Source: Paramarasmius palmivorus (taxonomy: Eukaryota > Basidiomycota > Agaricomycetes > Agaricales > Marasmiaceae). Taken from it: DNA of 64,000 nt. The stretch spans positions 372,001-436,000 of the forward strand of contig JAYKXP010000006.1 of assembly GCA_037176845.1 (NCBI GenBank), in the 5' to 3' direction. The position numbers were made by a program, and so were the translations under genes. Below are positions 9,907-20,692 of the stretch, piece after piece (within the stretch, counting starts at the first letter, position 1; each line of letters begins with the position of its first letter). Below the pieces are notes generated by a model, which was not told the origin of the DNA, did not search any database, and was given only the letters and a program-made list of their open reading frames with translations.

Positions 9907-11980
9907 ATGAGTATCAACAAGTCCTCACAATTCTCAGTCCAAAGGAGCACACTGAACGACGTGCGAGGGAACCAGCTCAATGACCACCGGATTGTCGCGC
10001 AGGTTGTCAATCTCAACAGCAATCAGGTGGAAAGAGAACGAACCGAAACCAAATACGATGAGGTGAGCGTAGACGTTCAACTAAGCCTCCTCCTGTGTTG
10101 AGTGTATACCTTGCAGTTTCAGTACATCAAACGTGGAGACATTATCAACGTGAGGGACCTCTATTCCGAAGAGCTTAAAGAGTGGGAATGGGAATGGGAA
10201 TGCGGGCAGCTGCCAATCGGTCGGAAACATAAATCCCGAAAAACCATCTGCACCGTCGAAATCCATCCCAACAACGAACGCAAATTCACCGCGGTAATCT
10301 ACGAGGGAGATAAAGCCCATGCATTTTGGGAGGAAGACTTTCAGAAACTTTCCTGCCTCCGGTTAGTCTCCGCTTGCCTAAACAACCAGCTAGGAATTCT
10401 GGTTCAGCCCAACTATTTGGTCTCAATCGCTCTGACGTTCCAATGTTGATTTTCCATCATGGTGCGGTCCAGATCTTCTTGCCGGTAATCTGTTGCTGAA
10501 TGAGCTGCACTTGTAGAACTGATACCGTTAGGGCATTTCTACAAGAGACATCGATCATTCTGGGGCGATATCTATCTATTGTACCTACAGGTAAGTCTAT
10601 TGCACAATGGAAAGAGATAGGTCTCTCAATTATAAGCTTGTTTGTAGGAAAACAAGATGTGCACGTCATCCGCGCTCTGGATGGACTCGAAAGGTACTCT
10701 CTGCAGCGGACCAGATGGTCCATCCTTCTCAATTGGTCGATATGTTCAGCCTCCTCGCGAATCGATACCTGTTCCTTCAACTAGAGACATGCTGGAAAGA
10801 GACACTTCCTTTCGTTTCTTCGCGCAATTCAGATCAAAGGACCTCGACATGTTGGTTCTGTATCGCGCACAAGATCAATGCGAATACACATATCTTGATG
10901 CCTTGATCTCAGACGCGAAATTGACGGAAGATTGTCTTTTTGTGATCAGTTTGACTGGGGACAAGAATATCCTCGTTTGGAAGGTCTCTTTTTGGAGGAC
11001 GCGCTCAATCAGCCTGTGATGGACGTTGTGTGCGAATTGCGCTTCGATACAATATATTCCAGCTCATTGGGTGCTGTTGCGAGGTGGCCACAGAACGGCG
11101 GTAGATTATGGCATTGGTGGACCACGGGAGGAAGGACAAGTCTGGTAGATCAGAAATCTATTGGGAACAAATTGACACGGTGAATATGGAGTGGTTTTGT
11201 CCCGTTGAGTATATGAGCTGATCTTTACAGCTTCAAATTGATTCACTACGAAGGGTTTACCTTGCAGAATGAGTTTTCCCCTCAGGAACTCAGAGCAGGT
11301 TTTCTAGCCCAGTCTCCACGGATAGTCGAAGCTCTTGAGATCACGAGAGAGGAAGAGAGATGTTGTACGTCTCTGACATACTGCATATATGATTGTGTCT
11401 TACCATTTTCTGCTCGACAGTTATGATCGAGCCACCATGGTTACAGCTACAAAGCACTTTACGTTCGAGCCAATATGACGGCCTTGCCACATTTTTCAAG
11501 CTTTGCGACGCTGAAGAGGTCCCACCTGTTTTCCTTTTCCTCTGTCCTCATCCGATGTGTGTATCCGAGCTCATACTCTGGCTTGGTGAATATTCTCAGA
11601 CTCATTTCTGGTCCTTTGATGAGACTGGACAGACCCAGTTGTCAGACGAGGAATGCGAAGAATTGGGGTTACCACGGCTAACTCCATCTCTAAACGATCC
11701 CTATGAAGTCTTAAAGACCATTTCATGGCCCGCCCAAAGTTTCAAGCCCCTTCGCGACTGGCAAATTGCGCAAGGCTACGATCCCATGACCGCTGATTTC
11801 GCTCGACGTTTGTGGTATCCAGAGTATGAGATTATTGACGCTCGATTGGAGAAGCCTGAACAAGGTTAGTTTGACTTGGCTATGCGAGGCGCTTTCTCAC
11901 GTCTTCTTTCAGGAAAATCACAACTCTCTTCATGGTGGGAAGCTATTCCTGGTTCTGGAATTAGTGCGTTTGGGTTTTAG
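9907..11980 (+). CDS. Agaric-restricted protein of unknown function
   Basis: The protein starts MSINKSSQFSVQRSTLNDV and belongs to a family I recognise only from agaric mushroom genomes, where it is annotated as hypothetical. Landmarks in order are YDE-FQYIKRGDIINVRDLY (the intron after YDE ends near 10116), then KFTAVIYEGDKAHAFWEEDF, AQLFGLNRSDVPMLIFHHELI and PLGHFYK (an intron at about 10461-10516 joins FHH to ELIP). The C-terminal block has FWSFDETGQTQLSDEECEEL, LGLP, and GYDPMTADFARRLWYPEYE, ending SGISAFGF. About nine introns are needed; those between 10,900 and 11,240 are not resolved. No catalytic motif is visible. The C-terminal FWSF-DETGQ-LS-EEC-LGLP string is the family hallmark. 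Confidence 0.75.
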
Positions 11981-12354
11981 AATTTAGATATGGTCGCCGT
12001 TTACAAAATTTCCGTGTAACAGTACAATTTTGTATTTCGTATGTGTTCCAGGGTAGCTCTTAGTCCTTGGAAGAGATTTAGACTTTAGCCTATACCCGTA
12101 GTTCGAGCCAGACTTCCAGAACCATCGCAGAATCATCTCGGCGATCATACCAAAATTGGCTCAAGAACATGTTGATGGCGTGGGAGAAAACAAAAGTGGG
12201 CGCCAAACTCCCCGCCTCGTCTCCTTTCCTCGTCTGTATACCTCCATGTATGCACCATTATCCGCTTGCTTTCGCTAAATTTTCTCTCTAAACTGCTATC
12301 AAAGTTCATTTGCTTGCTTTCTATCCTGCTTTCTTCAAACACAAAATGCCATCT
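11981..12354. other. Intergenic, promoter of the next gene
   Basis: This holds the 3' end of the agaric-specific gene and the upstream region of the 12,355 gene. No other coding or RNA signal is seen. Confidence 0.6.
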
Positions 12355-13837
12355 CTTCCTCCACCTCATCCGACGACTGGACATTCAACCTCCGCAGTTC
12401 ATCTACCTCTTCCTTCTCTTCCTGCTCAGACAATGACGACGACGACAACCGCGCCAAGCTCCGACAATCACACCAAATCCGGATCCTCCTCGGAATACAC
12501 CGACTTTGATCTTTCGTCAAGGAACGAAGATGACGTGGTGTATAAACCGAATCCGTTTAGTATTGCTAGGATCAATGCTGCTACGAGAGCTACGCGGAAT
12601 CAAGACGCCGAGGAGGGAAAGGCACGGGTGGAAGCTCCACAACTGGATGAGACAAGAGAGGTTGTGGCGACGACATTGAATACATCACAGGGACAGGTAC
12701 CGACGGACAGTGGGAATGGTGTTAGGGCTAGGGCTAGGGCTAAGGCTAAGGCTAGAGTATTGGAATCTCAGTCTAGTGCTGGGGCTGGAACTGGTGCTGG
12801 AAGTTTTTTTGAGCCAAGGTCGAAGATGAAGCCCAAGACGACGACTACGCCGCCAACGCTCGCTACACCCGCTACACCCTTAGCGCAACTGCGCACTATG
12901 CCTCGTGACACTTTACGACGTCTATCTGCCATTACACCCATCAAAATGCAGAGTCAGAATCAATATATCAACGATGACGCAAGTTCACTTAGTGGGGCCC
13001 AGCGTGTTACTTGGAAAGGTCAGAACGGCTTGGACCTTGTTCTATCTATTCCTATCAAACTTTATGATATAAAATCTAGACACAGGTGCTAGTACTCTCG
13101 AAACCAAATCCCCACTCGCGATAACACGCATTCCTTCTACACCTTCTCGTGCTTCAACATGTGCTTCTACTCCAATACGCGCCATAAAAGAAGAAACCGA
13201 TTCTCCCACATCAAATTCGCCTTTTCAGCCTCAACCTCAGGCTCGAGCTCTAGATCTAGTGACGCGGCTACAGGACTCTCACAGCGCTCAGGATAAGAAG
13301 AGGACTTACGGTGGTGGTAACCGCGCGTTCAAGCCATTGGTGCCTCGAAACAACGTTCAGACCCCAAACCAGAAGAATGGGCCCTCTTGCGTCAGTTTGA
13401 AGGACGAGGCCATACCAGGGGATGTTTGTCGACAGGGAAATGGGATCCAGGTTCACAGGCCAGCCGAAGAAGAGCCTGAACAGGCTGAACTAGGACGTAC
13501 GACAATACAATATCGACGTCAGAGTGACTCTGATAGGCTAAAGGTGTACGGCGGAGATGGGATGTCTGGAGAGATTCTATTGGATGGTTTAGTGGCCGAA
13601 AGTGCCGAACATTCTAGATTGCGGCAGTTTGATCGACCAATTGATGAAGGCGATGGTAGGCGCGGAGCGGCAAGTCATCATGGGGATAAAGTAGGCAAGC
13701 GATTGAAGAGAAATTGGAGAGCGGTGACGACGAATGACGAAGAAGGGGACGTGGGCTGGAGCACATTAGGAAAGAAGAGGCGTCAGAATGAGGACAAGGA
13801 CAGGTGGACAGGACAGTTTAGAATGAATTGGCTGTAG
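12355..13837 (+). CDS. Disordered protein of unknown function
   Basis: About 470 residues in two exons. An intron of about 67 bases (13,019 to 13,085, starting GTCAG and ending CACAG) joins VTWKG to ASTLETKSPLAITRI in frame. The N-terminal half is rich in Ser, Thr, Pro and Ala and has an alternating RARARAKAKAR run (12,720-12,757). The C-terminal half is charged, with a basic cluster GKRLKRNW and the ending KDRWTGQFRMNWL. No domain is recognised; the basic patches would fit a nuclear protein, which is only a guess. The ATG at 12,355 is the first that gives the long frame. It lies 240 bases upstream of the phosphatase gene on the same strand. Confidence 0.6.
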
Positions 13838-14078
13838 TAGGTGGTGGGCGATGGAACTTGCTGGAAACATGACGTCGTCGATTTTTGCAGAGGCACGCGC
13901 AAAGGGGCAAGGGACGGAAAAAAGAGCCTGTGACAGTCTGGAACCCTGTGATGTCATTCCCAAGAGTTAGTGTATGTTGCTCCAAATCCAGTGAACTTGC
14001 CAATTTTTCCTCCCCGACTGCAAACAACACCTACCGTACCTCTTTTATTTTTTTTAGTATTTTCCCTTCTATTATTCC

Positions 14079-17000
14079 ATGGATTTTTTTGCAGCTGGCA
14101 AGGCAGCTGCTCAATCGACACTCGACAACACTGACGATTTCGCAAAGGCTATCCAGGACAGGTTTGGTGTCCAGTCAACACCACTTCTCACAACCCTCAA
14201 TCCCCCCGTTCCCCGTTCCTCCTCAAATTCTGCATCCCTTCTCCCCCCGGACTCTTTCAAACCCCTCAATCCAGACGATCTAGAGCATATAGATGCCCTG
14301 ATAATCGACATTCGTCCCCATGCTGCGTACGCATCGGCCCGCGTCCCTGGGGCTCTCTCCCTTTCCGTCCCTTCTACTCTCCTCAAACGACCCTTGTTCT
14401 CTCTAGACAGACTAGCTGCTATGCTTCCGAACCCTGCAGCCAGAAATCGTTTTCAAAAGTGGAAGCAAGCAAAGAATATCATCGTCTACGACGCAGACTC
14501 TTCTGGGAACCCGTCGTTGCCAGAGGGATCAAACATTCTTGGTCTGCTTCGGAAATTTGCGAATGATGAAAGCGGTGATGGCAAACGCTATTCCGGCGGT
14601 CTATATTGGCTCAAGGGTGGTTTCCAGCGTGTCTGGAGAGAAAAGAGGTCCTATGTCGATCTCAGACCTCCGGAAGACGAAGTCAACGAGGACGACGAAA
14701 ACGGAAAAGCTTCGTCGGTTAGCAACAAATCTCCTCCGACAATTCCGACCACGTTACGTCCGAACAGTTTACCCATGTCCGCATTTGCCTCCTCTTCCAC
14801 TACCAAGAAACCACCCCAGTCTCAGCTATCTTCAGCTGCTCCAACTGCCCGCCACTTTGAAGCGCCAACAATGGCTGCCAATCCGTTCTTTGATGCAATC
14901 AGGCAGAATGTAGAGTTGTCCCACGTACGTTTGCGCTGTGTCGTCATAATTTATCATTCATACTTCATACTTACACGTATCCTTTCCTTTCAAGGGTATT
15001 ACGGAACGCATTCCTCTGCGACTTCCTAAACGTGTCCGACGCCGGATAGATGACCTTCCATTCCAATGGCTCAAAGATATCAGTCGGCGCGCCGGCAAAC
15101 GGGACGATTCTTCTTCCTCCTCCTTCTCAAGCAGTTCGAGCGACGCCGAAGACAGCAAACTCTTTTCAAAGCCCCGAGATCGACGTTCATCAATTTCATC
15201 TGCTTCCGAACCGGAAAAAGACAAGGATAATGAAATCGACGTCGTCCCCGAGGACAAGCTACTGCCTGCCGCAACGACGGCACTTCTCACGTCCTCGTCC
15301 TCGTCATCTTCGTCGTCACCATCACATAATACGTCGTCCCTCAACACGTCGGAAAAGGACAAGTCAAATTCAAACTCGTCGCTTGGCACCACATCTTCGG
15401 GAACGCCATCGGGGTCGGGGTCGGGATCGGGATCAGGGACAGGCTCGTCCTCTGAGAGTATCCCAGACCCAGATCCAAAACTCGTCGATCAAGGCATGGA
15501 AAACCTAGCGATGCAGTTTTATCGGATCGAGTTGGCTGAACAGAGAAGGTTGATGGGTATCATGCATCACCATTCAAAGGAGAGCGAGATGGAGAACAGG
15601 AAAGCAGCAGATAGTGGAGGGGATACAGAGCAAGATGGGACGATTATTGAAGATGTTGATATGGAAGATTCCGACAACGTCAACAGCGACAAAGGCAGAG
15701 AGGTCATGGGAGGCAGCGATCCAGAACGCCGGTCTGGTGGCTTTTCGTTATTGGCTGCGTCTCATCAGCGGAAGCGCACGTTATCGACACCTGCTTCGGG
15801 GGCTCAGGCTCAGCAGCAGCAGCAGCAAGGGGAGCAGGATCAGTCGCCTTCGCCATTCCCGTACTCGATCACTGCAGGTGTCGAGAAGGGAGCAAAGAAC
15901 AGGTTAGTGATTCAAGCTTGGGAAATAAGGTAGTTTGCTTATCTTTTCACAATCTTCTATTCAATACAGATATCGGCATATCTGGCCTTTTGAGCATGCG
16001 CGTGTGAGGCTGCATCAACGGAGGTCGCCAGGAGATCCCAATGGTTTCGAGACTTCTGGAGATGACCCTTCAGCTTCAGATTCGATGCAAGAGGTACCGC
16101 TTCATCAACCGCGACCTGTTGCGCCCGCTCAAGCTGGCCTACCACCTTCGTTGCCAAGCTCAATGTCGTCGCTCTCTACCGCAGGTCCCGCCTCTGCATC
16201 GACTTCTACGTCGACTTCGCCAGTCAGATCCCATATTCCTCATCTTCCTCTCTCATCGCGTTTCCTGGGCGGAGCGCCACCTTCAGGTGCACTCACAGGC
16301 CCCGTGCACATGTTCACACCAGGCAGTTCGACCGCGACTAGTCGTGCTAATACGACATCACCTAGTAAACCAGGCCCAGGGTTCACATTGACTCTTCCTC
16401 CTGGTGGATTCCGCACTCGAACGGCGAGCGCTGGTGGTGATGCTACTACGCCAACCGTCGGTCGGAGTCAGAGTTTGACGAGAAGCAATGCACCTGGAGC
16501 TCTACCGCCCGTTCCACCTGGTCCACATCCGATCCAGAAACCAAAGTTGACATTTCCACCTAGTATGGTTTCTATCCACGGATTTGGAGGTATAGGTCCT
16601 TCTTCCTTGCCTAGTGGATCTTTCCTATCTTCAGGTGGATCTCTACCGGGCTCGTTCACGTCATATCGTAACCCAGGTGGAGGAAGCGGCGATAGTGCTG
16701 TGGAGAGTACGACGGAGAGTGAATGGGAAGGTGACAAGGCGCAGATGTTGAGGAAGACTGGTAAGAAGTCACCTCCGAGGAAATTTGGCTCTGGGAGCGG
16801 AAGTGGGAGCGGTGGTGAAAGTGCTACTGGTGGTGGTGGTAGTCAGATGGGCAAAGGGAAGAAGGGTGATGATTATGATGATTATGTGAATGCGTCGTAT
16901 GTTCAGCCGTTGTGCTCAGAGAGGAGGTATATTGCTACGCAGGGACCGTTGGAGGCGACGTTTACGGATTTCTGGACGTGAGTGTTGCTTTTCTTTCTTG

Positions 17001-20000
17001 CGAATTGGTGACAGATGACTGATTGTGTTGGTTAGGCTGGTGTATCAGCAGAATGTGCATGTTATCGTCATGTTGACGAGAGAGATCGAGGGATCGATGG
17101 TCAAGTGTGCACCATATTGGTTGGAGGAAGAATATGGTCCCTTGCGATTGAAGTTGGTCAGCGTAGAGGGGAAGCAAGAATCGAAGGATGACTTCCGTAG
17201 TAAGAAGGACGCTGGTGGCGGAGGTGGTTTCTTCTTCCCATCAATGCCTGACCCAGAGGCAGAAGAGAAGGAGAGAGAGAAGCGAGACAAGAAAGCCAAA
17301 GAGAAGAAGGAGAAGAAGGAGAAGGCGAAGGAAAAGACGAAGGACAAGGAGAAAGTGAAGGGCAAGGGAAAAGAGAAGGAGTTGGCAGACGATATCATGG
17401 TCGATGCGCTTTTAGCAGAGGAGCCTGGCCTCGTGCCGCCTAAGCGTGTCAAGCTCAAGGACATTACCTCTAAACGCTTGTCTAAACGACGCAACAAGGG
17501 AAGATCGTCATCCAAATCCAAGCACTCGTTCTTTTCATACGCTATCTCAGACTTGCCTATCATCAAACGAGTGTTCGAACTCAGCCACGCGTCTTATCCT
17601 GATATGCCTCCCCGAAGGATCGTACATTTCCAGTACTTGGATTGGCCGGATATGAATGTACCAGATGACCCAAGGGGGTTGTTGGGCTTGATCAAGGAGG
17701 TAGACAAGGCTGTTACGGAGAGCAATGTCGTTGAACGATCACCTGATGAATCCGAGGCCGAGGATGCCAACGATGAGCCCAAGATTCCTGCCGCTAGAGT
17801 TGAGCGGCCACGGAAGCACGCTCGCACTCCGTCGAATGAATCCATCGATCGCCGAACAGGGATAGCGAAACACGCACTGGGCAGAGAGAATGCTCCTGTC
17901 TTATTACATTGCTCCGCAGGTGTTGGAAGGACAGGTGGTTTCATTGCCGTCGATGCAGTTTTAGATGGTATCAGACGAGAGTTGAGGAAGGCGAGGAAGG
18001 TGGAGAGTGATGCAATCCAGGTGCTTGAGCGAGCGAGGCTTGCACTAGGAGGCGCTGGTAGTGGCGTGAGGTTTGGACCAAGCATTGTGGAAGATGAGGA
18101 TGATGAAGATGAAGATGAAGACGACGACGATGCTATGGAAGTGGACGAAAGTTCTCCGGGTGAAATGAAGAAGAGTGATGGAGGTGATATCGACATGGCA
18201 GATGGAACGTTCGAAACGGTTCAGATTCCTGGACACGACGGGACATATCATGTCGCTGTGCACCGTACAATGGTGAGCCCACTGGTTAAGTTTGAATAGT
18301 CTGAAAGATATTCGGAATCGCTGACTGCCCCTCGTCTATTAGGGCCCTAATCCACATCTCGACCGTCGCGCAAGCAACAAGGAAGATATCCGCACGCCTA
18401 TGCAAGTGGATCCTGTCCTGTTCGAGACAGGGGACAACAAGAAGATGCTGAAGAAGAAGCAGAAGGAGGCCGCCGATACCACGACTCGAATGTGGTCTCA
18501 GAATGTCTCTGATCAAACTGGTAATTATGGTTCTGCTAGTCGAGTGAACCAGGTCAAAGTGGTAAAGGCAGAAGAACCGTCCTCTGACTCCGCTGGCGGT
18601 GCGTCTCCTTCTTCCGGATCGGTCGTAGCGGCTCCTCAGCCTATTGATCCCACCAATATTTCCGAACTCTCTTCGGCGTCAGAAGATTCATTTGGGTTCC
18701 CGAGTGGCTTCGATAAGAGGTTCGCACCAGCCAAAGGCCCGACACATCGTCCTTCGAACTCCTTGCCCTATCAGATACAAAAAGGTATGGAGAGTTCTGT
18801 AACCTCGCTGTCTACTGGTTCTGGAAATGGCAACGGACACCGTGAGAAGGTGCCGGTCCCTTCATCGCTTTTACGGGAGGTAAAGGATGAACGACAACGT
18901 ACTTGGTCTGCGCCCTCTGGTAGACCAGCCGCTATATCTGAAGCACTGGCAGATCCTGGTGCCCGACAGCCCTTTGTTATCGAGTCTGGCAGTCGGGGCG
19001 AAATGAAGAACACCGGCGCCAGTAGTACGCAACAGCGTGGGACGGTTTCTTCAGGGTCAGGACCTGCTTCCTCTACATCGTGGCTTTTGCCTGGAGAAGA
19101 CAGGCGATCAGATACCTCTCCGATCCCCCTCCCAGGCTCTGGCAATGTTACTGCCCCGCCCCCCTCGAGGTCATTATCCCCCGGCGGTGTTACCGAACCA
19201 TCTAGCGGCTCTTCAGACTCGAATGGCGCGGGACCAGCAGGTGCAATGCTTGCAGCCCGTTCATCGGGATCTGCCTCTTCTGAAATGGGCGGTGTATTAC
19301 CAGCAGGGCCCGTCCTCAAAGTTCGTTCCAACTCGCCAACTATTGATAACAACGGATCTGGATCTTCAGGACCAGGATCATCAGTGCCTGCCTCGGGATC
19401 AGGAACAGGTTCTGGCGTTGGTTCGGGTTCAGGGTCCGGATTTGGCTCGTCAGGCTCAGGCTCTGGTGCTGGCTCTGTATCAGCCTCATCACGCTCAAGA
19501 TCAGTATCAGTTGCGGAGGGCTCACCGATGGAAGGTGGTGTACTCCCCACTGCCGGAGAGGATACCAAAGGGCTGCGAGGTTTCGATAAGAAGCTTGACA
19601 AGGTAGCCGCTATAGCCGCTACAAAGGCGTCGGAGAAGGTCGCGGAGAAGGCAAGCAAGCTGAAGAGCACTGAGGCTCAACGTGCCGCTTTTGATTATAC
19701 TGAGCCACGACCTCTACACCAGCACGATTCACCCAAGGCATTGAGCGAGTACAAGGAACCCATGTGGGAAGTTGTGCAGGATATGCGGGAGCAAAGAATG
19801 AGCTTGTGTCAGAGTCTGAGACAATACGTCTTCGTGCATGCGGCGGTCATTGAAGGGGCCCTGATGATTTTAGATGAGGAGAATGAGAAAGATGGGCGTA
19901 ACAAGAAACGCTCACGGAAACACAAGGCCAAGAAGGTGAAGGTATCTTCGGCAGAACCGATGGCCAGTATCGAAGACACCGCGATGGCAACGCTCCCACC

Positions 20001-20307
20001 ATCACCGCCTGCAGCGGCTCCACCTCCAAAACAGATGCAACCTCCTTTAGGAACGATGGCGGCCCCTCCCGTCCGTATCAGAAGGACGGAGACAGATAAC
20101 TCGTCAGTGACCTCTGCTAGCACTACTGGCAACAAGCGACAGGCCAGTCCCACGGAGCTACCCCAAGAAGATAAAAAAGGTGGTCAACTGTTGCACAAGA
20201 AACCAAGCATCAAAAGAAAGCCAGATAGCGACGAGAAACTACCTGTGTTCGAAGGCGCTACGAGAACTGGCCACCAAACACTTCATCCAACGGCCAAAAC
20301 GAAGTGA
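14079..20307 (+). CDS. Rhodanese-tyrosine phosphatase (Pyp1/Ptp2-like), giant form
   Basis: Five exons (14079-14924, 14995-15902, 15970-16977, 17036-18272, 18343-20307) give 1987 residues. A rhodanese/Cdc25-like domain lies at about residues 60-205 (DALIIDIRPHAAYASARVPG). A classical tyrosine phosphatase follows: KNRYRHIWPFEHARVRL (about 584), DDYVNASYVQ (about 887), the WPD loop WPDMNVPDD (about 1123), the catalytic loop HCSAGVGRTG (Cys 1213), and Q-loop helix MREQRMSLCQSLRQYVF (Gln 1827). Rhodanese plus PTP is the layout of yeast Ptp2/3 and fission yeast Pyp1/2, which dephosphorylate stress MAP kinases. The same target here is inference. Four long disordered inserts rich in Ser/Gly, Lys/Glu or Asp interrupt the catalytic fold; a typical PTP core is about 250 residues. 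Confidence 0.88.
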
Positions 20308-20692
20308 GGGCAAAATGTGAGTCGTTTTTGTTCAAGAAGTACCATGGTTAGCTGTTTACTTAGTACTTTCCTTTCCAGGGTCCCTCCCACCACGCGTCGA
20401 TGTGGAGCACGCCTGCGCACATCTCCGCGGCACATTGATTTGTGACATTCTGAACCTATGCATTCCTCTGGTACTTTCGTGGTGTTCATTTCCTTGCTGT
20501 CCCCCTTCCCCCGGTTTTTTTGTGTGTACTTGCTCTCTGGGTTTCCCTTGCATTTCAAACATATCGCAATTAAGTGTTCATCACTGTTTCATACATCGCA
20601 CCACCACTTCATGCAGTCTGGACTTTGTATCTCAGCGTTCAATAATCTTGTATCTGACACTAAGATGTATATAACATGAATAGACTTTATTA
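20308..20692. other. Convergent 3' ends
   Basis: This is the space between the phosphatase stop and the POP1 stop on the opposite strand. It is pyrimidine-rich, and small frames here show no family features. Confidence 0.6.

Noticed and set aside
18771..19670. 299-codon minus-strand frame opposite the phosphatase
   Set aside because: It is antisense to a Ser/Gly-rich coding exon; Pro/Glu/Asp bias there is the usual shadow of such sequence.
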